Positions 9,476 to 18,486 of a stretch of DNA of 64,000 nt are shown here, one piece after another. The DNA is taken from contig OZ252053.1 of the NCBI GenBank assembly GCA_965247965.1, forward strand, positions 5,208,001 through 5,272,000. Direction: 5' to 3'. The notes under the pieces were generated by a model that saw only the letters and a program-made list of their open reading frames with translations, searched no databases and was not told where the DNA came from. Position 1 is the stretch's first letter. Each line of letters starts with the position of its first letter. Source of the DNA: UBA7328 sp965247965 (GTDB lineage Bacteria > Bacteroidota > Bacteroidia > Chitinophagales > Saprospiraceae). Both the position numbers and the translations under genes were made by a program.

Positions 9476-9540
9476 GGCTGTCTTATAAGTAAAAAATTAA
9501 ATTTTTCTATGTTTTTCAAAATTGATCTTTTGAGACAGTC
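9476..9540. mobile_element. Miniature element with GGCTGTCTYANAAG-type ends
   Basis: GGCTGTCTTATAAG (left) and CTTTTGAGACAGTC (right) are imperfect inverted repeats bounding 65 bp of AT-rich DNA. Ends of this kind are typical of some IS1182/IS5-group elements, so this could be a MITE or solo remnant. It sits in the 291-bp gap between two minus-strand genes. I saw no convincing target duplication. Confidence 0.5.
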
Positions 9541-9631
9541 ACTAAGGGTGAGTGTAGCCATTTGACCACATTATTTTTCTAAGCTTTCCTAAACGCCGAC
9601 AGAAATCTCGAGGCGAGGAGACAAATATGAC

Positions 9632-11425
9632 CTAATCCCTAAAAAAAGTACCCGATCCTAAATTGCGTTCTTTCCAATCCGGTTGCCAATGGATAAAGCT
9701 GGCCTCTCCATCCTCTGCATCTACATCGACTAGAGATATATTGAGCCGAAGATTTTTCCAGGGCCCACCATGGAATGCATCTAATATTTCAAATGGAATG
9801 GCATACTCGACCTCGTAACCATGCTTTGATTTGCGGCCTTTACCGAGTACGGTCTTGGGGAGGAGCTCGTTAAACGCCAGGGAAAATTCCGCCGCATTCG
9901 GACGCATGATCAGCGCAAGCCATTCTCCTCGCATAAATGATTCGTGCTCTCGTCTGTTGTAGGCGCTTTGCGAAAGTGGGCGGGCATCCAGAGATAGTAC
10001 AACCGCGTCATGAGCAAAAGGATTATCGCTAAATCCACTTTGGACATCGTTGTCTTTGACGGCAGCGGAAATGTAAAAAATGTCTTCTGATTGGAATATT
10101 GAAAAATCTACATTCGCATCGTTCTTATCTCTTTTCCCAAAATTGCCCGTTAAGCATTTTTTTTCTCTAGTCCAATCTGACAAGTTGCCGTCAACAGAAA
10201 TGTTCTTTCTCGCAAAAGGAATGGAAACCCGTTCAAATGGTACTGCATTGTAATTGCGCGACCATACAAAATCTTCACCGATAAATTCTGTAGTGGTGTG
10301 TAGAGAGCGTTGGTGCTTGTCTATTTTTCCCGTTACACTTACCAGGGCTTTGATCATTCTGACCTCTTTTGGTTTGAGGACAATTTCTATTTCGGCTTCA
10401 AGTGGTGCGAGGTATGCTCCTTTGCTTAGCTCTAGGCGGACGGTACGCTCTTCATTGTCCGGATTGAATGCATAGAACTCCACCGCATCTATTGTTCCGT
10501 TTTTCAAAAATACTGGCAATTGTCTGACAGGAATGAGCGTCTTATAGATGTCTTTTTTCTTTAACTGTGCCTCAGTATATAACGCTTTGTCATAAATGCC
10601 ATCAAGCAAAATATTTGCGTAATAAGGCCCGGATTCCGTCATCGTCACCCACATAAAATGATCGAACTCCCCATAACTTGGGCCGCGCAACCCGCTGCCT
10701 CCGCCTGTGGTCGCTAATGAGAAATAATCGGATCGATTTCTTTCGAACAGGGTATACTGATGATGGTGACCGGTGAATACGGAGTGCTTGCGGCCAGCCA
10801 ACATCGCCTCGACTTTTATCCAATTTTTGGCATGGTCTCTTGCCCAAAGCGGCTGGTGTAAAAAAACCATCGTCCATCTGACATCAACATTTTCATAGAG
10901 CACTTTTTTGATGTACTCCAGTTGTTCTTTTCCGATATCAGGGTTGACTAATCGGGTAGCGCCGTCCTCTGAATTAAGACACAAGAACAAGACGTTCTTA
11001 TAGAGAAAATGGTAGTATTCTGCGCCAAATTTTTCTCTCCACTGTTTTGCCTGAGTCTTATTAGAATAGTCGTGATTGCCGGCCACATAAAAGAAGGGCA
11101 TCTCAAATTGATCGATAAATCCTTCGAATTCTTCCCATTCTTTGTCGAGTTGGTCAATATCGTCCGTGTAGCCCTCGATGAGATCGCCCACACTCATGAC
11201 AAATTCCGGTTGGATGAGGTTGATTTTTCTCACTCCCTTTTCAAAAATGCCTTCTCTGTGACCCCCTGTTCGATCGGTGACAATGGCGAATTGGAAATTG
11301 TCGGAATTGGCATTCAGCGACGTCCATGGTTTGTTATTGGATTTTATGTTTTCAGGGATGATTTGATTCTGAGCGATTATGAAAATGGGTGAAAGAATGA
11401 GAAATAGAATCAATATTTTTTTCAT
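9632..11425 (-). CDS. Secreted calcineurin-like phosphoesterase with C-terminal CBM9-like domain
   Basis: A 597-residue protein with an N-terminal signal peptide (MKKILILFLILSPIFIIAQ). The metallophosphatase core, residues 45-260, has the metal-binding blocks VTDRTGG, GDLIEG, GNHDY, HQPLW and GHHHQY in family order, so a two-metal phosphoesterase is likely. A linker domain follows. From about residue 405 (ISVDGNLSDWTREKK) the C-terminal part resembles a CBM9-like domain. The substrate cannot be read from the sequence. Its start is 24 bases downstream of the end of the SRPBCC gene on the same strand, so the two may be co-transcribed. Confidence 0.88.
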   Translation of the reverse strand: MKKILILFLILSPIFIIAQNQIIPENIKSNNKPWTSLNANSDNFQFAIVTDRTGGHREGIFEKGVRKINLIQPEFVMSVGDLIEGYTDDIDQLDKEWEEFEGFIDQFEMPFFYVAGNHDYSNKTQAKQWREKFGAEYYHFLYKNVLFLCLNSEDGATRLVNPDIGKEQLEYIKKVLYENVDVRWTMVFLHQPLWARDHAKNWIKVEAMLAGRKHSVFTGHHHQYTLFERNRSDYFSLATTGGGSGLRGPSYGEFDHFMWVTMTESGPYYANILLDGIYDKALYTEAQLKKKDIYKTLIPVRQLPVFLKNGTIDAVEFYAFNPDNEERTVRLELSKGAYLAPLEAEIEIVLKPKEVRMIKALVSVTGKIDKHQRSLHTTTEFIGEDFVWSRNYNAVPFERVSIPFARKNISVDGNLSDWTREKKCLTGNFGKRDKNDANVDFSIFQSEDIFYISAAVKDNDVQSGFSDNPFAHDAVVLSLDARPLSQSAYNRREHESFMRGEWLALIMRPNAAEFSLAFNELLPKTVLGKGRKSKHGYEVEYAIPFEILDAFHGGPWKNLRLNISLVDVDAEDGEASFIHWQPDWKERNLGSGTFFRD

Positions 11426-11449
11426 AACACGATTTTGTCTTTGCCATTG

Positions 11450-11881
11450 CTATGCAGAACTTCTATGCTCATAGGGCACGAATTCGCCATGTTCGATGTA
11501 CCTTTTTAATAATCTCAAATAGGTCGCCCAGCAGTAATTTGATCTTCTGAAATGATCATTGGCCTCTTTCCAACCCTTGTGGTGAAATTTTACATGCGAA
11601 AACTTGTCTTCTTTCAGAATCTCAAATCCGATAGCGGTATTATGCCAATCCTCGTCAGATTTGGTCATTTTCCATTCTAATACATTTGGCTGCGATGACT
11701 TTATTACTTCGGCCCGCCAATCGTAATCTTCTCCAAAAAACAATTCATATTCAGCGCCCATCTCCGGACTCCCCGCTGATTTTTTTGTCCACCAACTATC
11801 TAACCCTTTTGGTGTACTGATTGCCTTGAAGACCTCGATTGGCTTGGCCTCTACCCATAAGTCGTGAAGGATGTCGTGCAT
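11450..11881 (-). CDS. SRPBCC / AHSA1-family protein
   Basis: A 143-residue single-domain protein of the START-like SRPBCC superfamily (AHSA1 subgroup). Markers are EVFKAISTPKGLDSWWTKKSAG at residues 18-40, the acidic strand EYELFFGEDYDWRAEVI, and the terminal helix WATYLRLLKRYIEHGEF. The fold encloses a hydrophobic cavity. No catalytic residues are evident and the ligand is unknown. Confidence 0.85.
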   Translation of the reverse strand: MHDILHDLWVEAKPIEVFKAISTPKGLDSWWTKKSAGSPEMGAEYELFFGEDYDWRAEVIKSSQPNVLEWKMTKSDEDWHNTAIGFEILKEDKFSHVKFHHKGWKEANDHFRRSNYCWATYLRLLKRYIEHGEFVPYEHRSSA

Positions 11882-11936
11882 TATTAAATTTTAGGCGCTA
11901 AAGTAAATATTTCTCAGCCTGAAGCAAGGCCATGAT

Positions 11937-11989
11937 AAAGTTGACAACCGCGCCTGCGGTCGGGCGGGTTTCAAAAAGTTATCAACTTT
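11937..11989. repeat. AT-rich hairpin with nested GC-rich palindrome
   Basis: AAAGTTGACAAC and GTTATCAACTTT pair over 11 of 12 bases. The loop holds the GC-rich palindrome CCGCGCC...GGGCGGG (about 11948-11969). It lies between the SRPBCC gene and dctQ, which are divergent, in the likely promoter region of both. Confidence 0.65.
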
Positions 11990-12033
11990 CGCCCACATTC
12001 TGATTAAATTGGGAGACGAAAACAAAATAGCTG

Positions 12034-12561
12034 ATGGAAAGAACCATAAAAATCATCGATGGCCTGAATGAAAAAGTAGGCTCATTCATCAGCAATTTCA
12101 ACCACTTGCTCGTCTTGCTGATCTGTCTGGATGTAGTTATGCGCTACCTCTTCAACTTTAGTAAGATATGGATTATGGAGCTTGAGCTCTACTTCTATTC
12201 CCTCATTTTTCTTTGGGGAAGTGCCTTTGCTTTGAAACACGAAAGGCATGTACGCGTAGATCTGTTTTATTCAAAAATGTCAGCGAGGGGAAAAGCTATT
12301 GTCGATCTCATCGGAGGTGTACTTTTTTTGTTGCCGTGGTGTATAGTGATCATGATCGTTTCATTTGACTACGCCCTAATCTCGTTTAAGATTGGCGAAT
12401 CCTCATCTCAGCCAGGCGGACTTCCTGCTCTTTATATTTTAAAGTTCGCAGTATTCATAGGATTCACACTTTTGTTCCTTCAGGGTATTTCTTCTATACT
12501 CAAATCCATATCCTTCTTCGCAGGAACCAAAAAATATTATATCAGCACGGAACACCAATAA
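12034..12561 (+). CDS. dctQ: TRAP transporter small permease
   Basis: A 175-residue inner-membrane protein with four predicted helices (about 23-42, 52-70, 90-112 and 131-152), the standard DctQ/YiaM size and topology. The WIMELELYFYSLIFLWG motif with its helix-2 Glu residues, and KHERHVRVDLF, match the family. It is the small subunit of a sodium-dependent TRAP transporter working with DctM and the DctP solute-binding protein. dctM follows after 18 bases. Confidence 0.92.
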   Translation: MERTIKIIDGLNEKVGSFISNFNHLLVLLICLDVVMRYLFNFSKIWIMELELYFYSLIFLWGSAFALKHERHVRVDLFYSKMSARGKAIVDLIGGVLFLLPWCIVIMIVSFDYALISFKIGESSSQPGGLPALYILKFAVFIGFTLLFLQGISSILKSISFFAGTKKYYISTEHQ

Positions 12562-12579
12562 AACCAGGTTGACCAAGTA

Positions 12580-13929
12580 ATGGAAATTCTCGCCATAGTT
12601 CTTTTCGCACTCATATTTATCCTGATTCTCAAGGGATATCCTGTTTCCTTTACGCTTGGCGGTGTCTCTATATTATTCGGTGTGGCATTAATGATCTTTG
12701 CTCCCGATTACTTTCGGTTCAATGATTTTGGGCTTGTCGCCAATCGCATTATGGGTACGCTCAATAACTATGTGTTCATGGCCATTCCGTTGTTCATTTA
12801 CATGGGCATCATGCTCGAGAAGTCGGGATTGGCAGAAGGTTTACTGGAAACAATGGCCCTTCTTTTTGGAAAAATTCGGGGAGGGCTGGCCATATCGGTG
12901 ATTATAGTAGGAGCCCTCCTTGCTGCATCCACCGGAATCGTAGGTGCTACAGTGGTAACCATGGGACTCATCAGTCTGCCGACCATGCTGAAAAGAAATT
13001 ACAGTGTATCATTGGCATCGGGCGCCGTGGCATCTGCGGGTACGCTTGGCATCATTATCCCGCCGTCTATCATGCTCGTCCTATTGGCCGACACAATCAA
13101 CAGTAGCAACAGAGGATCGTTTTCTGTCGATGTAGGAAGTATGTTTGGCGCGGCCCTGCTGCCGGGCCTTGTTCTGGTTGTGGCCTATGCGCTTTTCATA
13201 CTGATCTATTCCTATTTAAAACCCAACGTGGCCCCATCCATGAGCCCAGAAGACCTCAAACAGGTGAAAGCCAAAGGATTCGCAATGCGTGTGGTAAAGG
13301 CGTTCTTCCTTCCCTTCTTTTTGATAGTAGCTGTTCTGGGCTCCATTTTTGCGGGCATCGCTTCTCCGACTGAAGCGGCTGCCGTAGGTGCTCTTGGAGC
13401 GACTTTGCTTACTTTTTTCAATGGTGCGTTCAGCCTTAAAATTCTTAAAGAAGTAGGCCAGCAGACGACCCACATTACGAGTATGGTCTTCATGATTTTG
13501 CTGGGAGCAACTACCTTTTCATTGATGTTCAGACATTTGGGCGGAGATGATTATCTGATAAATCTTATCACCCAATCGGATATGTCTTCAATGGCATTCC
13601 TGCTCCTCGTACTCGTGATCATTTTTGTAGCAGGATTTTTTATAGACTTTATCGAAATCATTTTTATAATAGTCCCAGTAGTGACTCCACTTTTCAATGC
13701 CTACGACATGGATATGCTTTGGGTGGGAATACTTATCGCGTTGAACTTGCAGATGTCGTTTCTTACACCGCCTTTTGGTTTTTCTCTCTTTTATTTAAAG
13801 GGAGTAGCGCCTCCTGAGGTAAGGACTACCCAGATTTATAAAGGCATTGTGCCTTTTGTTTTGATACAGATTGTGGTTTTGGTTGTGGTGTTGTTTTATC
13901 CGGAGGTTATTTATTTACTCGGATTTTGA
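12580..13929 (+). CDS. dctM: TRAP transporter large permease
   Basis: A 449-residue protein with about twelve membrane helices. Motifs of the DctM family include GYPVSFTLGG at the start, MAIPLFIYMGIMLEKSG near 67-83, STGIVGATVVTMGLISLPTML, GTLGIIIPPSIMLVL (the conserved IPPS hairpin) and SPTEAAAVG. It forms the sodium-coupled translocation channel. Length is normal and the gene is intact. The element IS-A copy 2 is inserted 38 bases after its stop codon, between it and dctP. Confidence 0.95.
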   Translation: MEILAIVLFALIFILILKGYPVSFTLGGVSILFGVALMIFAPDYFRFNDFGLVANRIMGTLNNYVFMAIPLFIYMGIMLEKSGLAEGLLETMALLFGKIRGGLAISVIIVGALLAASTGIVGATVVTMGLISLPTMLKRNYSVSLASGAVASAGTLGIIIPPSIMLVLLADTINSSNRGSFSVDVGSMFGAALLPGLVLVVAYALFILIYSYLKPNVAPSMSPEDLKQVKAKGFAMRVVKAFFLPFFLIVAVLGSIFAGIASPTEAAAVGALGATLLTFFNGAFSLKILKEVGQQTTHITSMVFMILLGATTFSLMFRHLGGDDYLINLITQSDMSSMAFLLLVLVIIFVAGFFIDFIEIIFIIVPVVTPLFNAYDMDMLWVGILIALNLQMSFLTPPFGFSLFYLKGVAPPEVRTTQIYKGIVPFVLIQIVVLVVVLFYPEVIYLLGF

Positions 13930-13967
13930 CTAGGATTGTAGGATTGTAGGATTTGACTAGGATTAAT
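13921..13967. repeat. Direct repeats of TAGGATT/GGATTTGACTAGGATT after dctM
   Basis: The 47 bases after dctM hold four or five copies of AGGATT. The other side of the IS (18431-18473) holds the complement (TAATCCTATAATCC, TAAAATCCTAATC). Without the IS these could fold into a long hairpin in the dctM-dctP gap. Confidence 0.5.
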
Positions 13968-15675
13968 CACACATTATCACGGGAAATAAACATACGTAAA
14001 ATCAAGAGTAGGTTGCCCCTTCAAATATCAGATTGCAATTGTTTAGCCATGGGTATTTGATCTTGGCGTATTGTTGGGTTAGTTCGAGGATGGCCGGGAG
14101 ATGTCTTTTCTTTTTTAGTCTGACGATAATTTTATTATTTTTGATTTCCACGTTACCCATGTTATGTAAGAATTTTTGGTAGATGCTCGAATCAGAAAGA
14201 TGAGAATACCTTGGCAATTCATTTGCAAACAACCGGAATATATTGTGCGTTAAGATCGTCATGGTGAAGTCGAAATCTACTTTAATGACCATCGGTGATG
14301 AAACACGATTGAGATGGAAAAATTCGATTTGTTCTGAGATTCCTTTTTCAACAATCCATCTTCGGGTGTATTTGCGAACCATATCTTCTACTTTCATCTC
14401 CATTTCATTGGTTATGATTATTGCCGGTTTTATCTTTCCATGTCCAGTGATATTGATTTGACGAAGCTCACCATGGTAGCCTCTTAAATTAACACGTTCG
14501 TCATACACCTTGATGGTTCTTTTTTTATTCCCCGCCATTTGCACGCGAATGCTCTTCCATTGTTGCTTCGCCAGACCGTTTAACCGGTCAACCAGGTTTT
14601 TTCCTCTTCTGCGAATGGTGACAAAACACACCCCTTTTTGGTTGAGTTTATTGAGATTTTCATAATTGGTGAACTTGCTGTCAAAAACAAGATAACGAAG
14701 CTCTTTTGGGCCATGATTATTTTTATTATAAAAATCAAGATACTCTAAGACCACAGCACTTTGGTTTTCATGACGCACATTTACATCTCCATAATCAATT
14801 ATACCGGTATCCGGATCCTGTGCCAGAACGGCGAGCATACTCACCATTGCTTTCCCCCTTTTACCTGACCAATTGTTTTCGAGATGATCCCCGTCGCCCC
14901 AATACGGAATGGTGGTAAAGTCCAGATTGGAAGTATCGCCAAGCAAGCCATTATCAAGCCATATTTTATGTATAGATTTGAGCAAAATACGATTCATCCT
15001 CGAGGTCACCCGGTGTGAATAGGAGGTAAACCAACTGGCTTTGGGCAATACATTTACCTTGGCAAAAAGTCCGAGGCCCCTGTCAGTACACCACAGATCA
15101 TCAGCGGTGTATCTGGCTATATTTGATGATTTCAATGCAATAAAAGATAAGATAGAACTGAGCCTGTTGATGGTCTTAGTCTCAGGATATTCAGAGTTTT
15201 CAATGGCCTTTGTAATTCCATAATTTTCAATAATAGGAAGTAAACAAAGAATCCCGACAGAAGCACTCTTGAATTTTTGATCATCAAAATGAAGAGCCTG
15301 GCATTTTGGCGCTTCGATGTTCGGTTTTCCCAGCTTGTCTTTTGTCGTCTTCATTCGCCGAGGCAGTCGGCCAAACCCATCCGCTCTGAGAATCCCATGG
15401 ATGGTTCGCTCACTGATCTGACACCCCAAACCATCCATAGCTACTTTAATATCTTCAACAGAATAGAATAATTTTCTCATGCCAATAACATCGGCCTTTA
15501 CCATACTGACTCTATCGGTAGTTTTTCTTCCCTTTTTTGATACTTTAAAAAACAGATCACCGTGTTGGCTTGCCTTTAGATCAGCCCTGAAATTCAGAAC
15601 TCCTTACCCGTCCCAATAAATTCAGGGTAATAGGGAGTAGACCTCGCGAATTAAAACTGCTTCATATTTTTGTAT

Positions 15676-16131
15676 ATGCAGTTACAATTCCCCTTCTTCC
15701 CTAAAGATACAAAGATGATCTCTCATTGTCTTGGAGTACACACCCAAGACGGTATTGTACAATACATAGCCAATGGCTTACCTGTATATAGTCATTCGAG
15801 TGACGATCTTAATGCTTTCAGATTCATAACTAGCAATTTTATAGATAAAGGATTGTGCAGCCGAGCTGAAGTTCAGCGGGCTTTTGGAGTGAGTATAGAC
15901 AGTGTCAGAAGATCGTATAGAAAATACAAGGAGAAGGGAGAATCTGGATTTTTCGGGCCTGATGCCAGAAAAGGCAAAGCATACAAGATGGTTGGTAAAC
16001 TAGTGGAGCGGATACAATCGAAGCTGGATAAGAGACAAAGTAATTTGAGTATCTCAAAACAAGAAGGGATTTCAGAATCGTCGATACGCTATCACATTGA
16101 AAAAGGCACTTTAAAAAAAAGTTCAAAATAG
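15676..16131 (+). CDS. IS-B OrfA, helix-turn-helix protein
   Basis: About 151 residues from the ATG at 15676 (MQLQFPFFPKD). An upstream in-frame TTG at 15670 overlaps a TATTTTTG sequence (15665-15672) that fits the Bacteroidota -7 box, so the ATG is preferred. The protein has a helix-turn-helix near residues 58-85 (LCSRAEVQRAFGVSIDSVRR) and a second one at its end (LSISKQEGISESSIRYHI). It probably recognises the element ends. The stop comes 9 bases after a run of eight A bases where a frame change would fuse it to OrfB. Confidence 0.85.
   Translation: MQLQFPFFPKDTKMISHCLGVHTQDGIVQYIANGLPVYSHSSDDLNAFRFITSNFIDKGLCSRAEVQRAFGVSIDSVRRSYRKYKEKGESGFFGPDARKGKAYKMVGKLVERIQSKLDKRQSNLSISKQEGISESSIRYHIEKGTLKKSSK
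16113..16120 (+). other. A8 slippage site joining OrfA to OrfB
   Basis: The frame TTA AAA AAA AGT TCA AAA TAG ends OrfA. Gaining one A (or a -1 ribosomal shift) in the A8 run gives a reading frame with no stop from here to the OrfB start, 81 bases later. The fused product would be about 740 residues. The same site is present in all three copies. Confidence 0.7.
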
Positions 16132-16193
16132 AGTGTGAAGGTGGAAATGGCTCGACCTTAAATGATCGCAATGACCTAGACCAATCTACGCCG

Positions 16194-17903
16194 ATGGGCA
16201 TAGCCACAAGCCGCTCTGAAGACAGGATAGGTGCATCTCTTGGGTTGTCTGGTCATGCTGAGGTGAAGTTTGACAACAGCGAAGCTTTATGCGGAGCAGG
16301 GGTATTATTCCTCTTACCTGCCTTGATAGAGCATGGGTTATTCAAGACAAAACAGGTATATGAGTTACCTTCATCACACTATTACGGACTAAGGTCGATA
16401 CTATTGACTTTGGCCTTCATGGCCCTGTTGCGCATCAAAAATCCCGAACAACTCAAACAATGTAAACCAGGGGAGATCGGCAGGATAATAGGCTTGGATC
16501 GTATACCAGAAGTTCGGTGTTTGCGAGAGAAAATAGATTTGCTGAGCAAGCAGGAAAAAGCCGTTGAACTGAACAACCTTCTGATCGATCACTGGTATAG
16601 AGATGAGGATAATGAGGACTCATCTTTTTTATATATAGATGGTCACCAACGGATCTATTATGGAGGCAAAGCTAATCTACCTGTCAAATATATTGCGAGA
16701 CAAAAATTGTGTTTAAGCGCCACTACGGAGTATTGGGTTCACGATGCACAAGGGATGCCTGTTATGATGGTGATAGGGCAATTGACAGAGAAAATAAAAG
16801 AAGCAATACAAGACCTGATTATTCCACAAATGCTACAAACCAAATTACTTACTGAGATACAAGAGGATGATGATCGACAAAGCCCTCAATGCACCTTTAT
16901 TTTTGACAGGGAGGCTTACGAACCTGCTTTCTTTAACCACCTGTGGGAAAGGTATAGAATAGCCGTGATTACATATCGCAAGGATGTGCGAGATTCATGG
17001 AATAAAGATGACTTTGAATCCACTGATACACAAGTACTTAGCCAGGATGTAACCATGCAATTGTGCGAGAAAGAAGTAACGCTTGGAGGACACACTTTCA
17101 GAGAGATCAGAAGCTTGTCTGAAAAGGGTGAACATCAAACCGCTATTATCACCACTCACCCTACTTTGGGAATAGCATTGATAGCAGGCAGAATGTTTGG
17201 AAGGTGGTGTCAGGAAAACTTCTTCAGTTACCTCATTCAAGACTATGATTTTGATAAAATGATTCAATTTGGGGTAGAAAGTATTGATCCCAATCGGGAA
17301 GTGGTCAACCCACAATACCGAAAATTAACAAACCAACTGAAAAAACTCAGGGAAAAGATCACCCGGTTAGAAGCCAAGTTCTTCCCTCTTGCAGAACTAG
17401 CTATGGATGAGAAAATTGACAAACTTCCTGAAATAACCGAAAGACAAATGAAGTATAAACACAAAATTGATATTCTTCGAAAAGAAGAAAACAAGATCGC
17501 CACCCTCAGAAATGATATTCCTGCCAGAATAACTCTTGAGCGTATGCCCGAGCAGAAAAGGTATAACAAGTTAAAAACCGAAAGTAAACTGTTCATGAAT
17601 GTAATAAAGATGATCGCTTACAGAGCAGAATCATCTGTGGCAGCTGTGGCTTGTGACCACCTCAATAGGGCAAAAGACGAAAAAAGAATGTTCATCAAAC
17701 AAATCATCAGCAACAACGCTGACTTGATTCCGGATTATAAGAGTAAAACGCTGACTATAACCTTGCACTCTCTTTCTGCACCAAGATTTAATCATGCAGC
17801 CAAACAGATTGCAGACCTGCTCAACAAAACTGAAACCATATTCCCTGGATCAAATTTGCGCATGATCTTCAAAATAACAGCGAATTTAGATTGCGAGAGG
17901 TAA
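16194..17903 (+). CDS. IS-B OrfB, DDE transposase
   Basis: A 569-residue protein. Strongly conserved blocks shared with the divergent relative at 46.7-48.4 kb suggest the catalytic triad: D149 in YIDGHQRIYYG, D238 in FDREAYEPAFF and E341 in RWCQENFFSY. A charged coiled-coil region (about 373-450) follows, then a C-terminal domain. OrfB on its own lacks a DNA-binding N-terminus, which the OrfA fusion would supply. The open frame upstream extends back to the A8 site without a stop, so the annotated start at 16194 may not be used. Confidence 0.88.
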   Translation: MGIATSRSEDRIGASLGLSGHAEVKFDNSEALCGAGVLFLLPALIEHGLFKTKQVYELPSSHYYGLRSILLTLAFMALLRIKNPEQLKQCKPGEIGRIIGLDRIPEVRCLREKIDLLSKQEKAVELNNLLIDHWYRDEDNEDSSFLYIDGHQRIYYGGKANLPVKYIARQKLCLSATTEYWVHDAQGMPVMMVIGQLTEKIKEAIQDLIIPQMLQTKLLTEIQEDDDRQSPQCTFIFDREAYEPAFFNHLWERYRIAVITYRKDVRDSWNKDDFESTDTQVLSQDVTMQLCEKEVTLGGHTFREIRSLSEKGEHQTAIITTHPTLGIALIAGRMFGRWCQENFFSYLIQDYDFDKMIQFGVESIDPNREVVNPQYRKLTNQLKKLREKITRLEAKFFPLAELAMDEKIDKLPEITERQMKYKHKIDILRKEENKIATLRNDIPARITLERMPEQKRYNKLKTESKLFMNVIKMIAYRAESSVAAVACDHLNRAKDEKRMFIKQIISNNADLIPDYKSKTLTITLHSLSAPRFNHAAKQIADLLNKTETIFPGSNLRMIFKITANLDCER

Positions 17904-18474
17904 GGAGTTCTGAAATTGGAACAAATCGTTGTAAATCCCCGATAAGTGTAACCAAATCTTTGGGCCACATCTTTGGCTGGCACCTTATCGTGATAAAACA
18001 TACGCAATGCTTCGTATTGTTTTTGAGCAATGGACTGGGGTTTGATGAAGAAAAGTTCTGGAGCAACAATCATTACGCATATATAGTGCCGTGATAAAGG
18101 TATATAAATATTTATTAAACAAATAATAATTTTTACTATATTTCATAATTCATTGATTTACAGGGTAATACAACATTGTTTGTTCAGCGATCCCGCGTTG
18201 AACGCCCTTTGTTATATTACATATATGCAATATATATGCGTATTAAAGTGTTCGTGTCTAAAACTGAATGAAAGTTAATTGGATGGTTATCAGCGACTTA
18301 TGCTAAATTGAGCAAGAATTGACCAAAATCAATTACGCATAATTAATCCCGTGAATTTGTGTGTTAATAGATTACACGATTCTAGGATTTATTGCATGGC
18401 AAGGCTTTGAGAATGTCCATTAAATGAGAATGGGCCTTCCTTCTGTAATCCTATAATCCTTAAAATCCTAATCT

Positions 18475-18482
18475 TATCTTTG
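18475..18482 (+). promoter_or_regulatory. Candidate -7 box before dctP
   Basis: TATCTTTG matches the Bacteroidota -7 consensus TAnnTTTG. It ends 4 bases before the dctP ATG, so transcription would begin at or very near the start codon (little or no leader). A clear TTG at -33 is not seen. If real, dctP keeps its own promoter despite the IS upstream. Confidence 0.4.
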
Positions 18483-18486
18483 TAAT

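Larger units (their letters stand above)
15595..17912 (+). mobile_element. IS-B copy 1 (unassigned IS family), inserted in IS-A
   Basis: A 2318-bp element with perfect terminal repeats CAGAACTCCTTACC and GGTAAGGAGTTCTG and a 5-bp AAATT duplication (15590-15594 and 17913-17917). It holds OrfA and OrfB in the plus direction. Two further copies (25353-27670, 36408-38725) have the same length and are almost identical, so the family has moved recently. I cannot place it in a named IS family from memory. Confidence 0.93.
14002..18073 (-). pseudogene. IS-A transposase interrupted by IS-B
   Basis: The N-terminal 55 or so codons lie at 17913-18073 and the remainder at 14002-15594, separated by IS-B with an AAATT duplication. 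Removing IS-B and one duplication restores a 582-codon frame like copy 1 apart from a few substitutions (S to P in VSSPMVIK, D to N in MGNVEI). A 500-residue fragment could start at the internal ATG at 15504 but lacks the DNA-binding N-terminus. Confidence 0.9.
13968..18363 (-). mobile_element. IS-A copy 2, split by IS-B copy 1
   Basis: Both ends are identical to those of IS-A copy 1, and a 5-bp duplication TTAAT flanks it (13963-13967 and 18364-18368). The 2078 bp of IS-A sequence (the element plus one AAATT duplication) are interrupted at 15595-17912 by IS-B. It sits in the dctM-dctP intergenic region, so it may insulate dctP from the dctQM promoter. Confidence 0.92.

Noticed and set aside
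14002..15504. 500-residue transposase as a full gene
   Set aside because: It is only the part of the IS-A transposase after an internal Met. The N-terminal codons lie at 17913-18073 beyond the nested IS-B.
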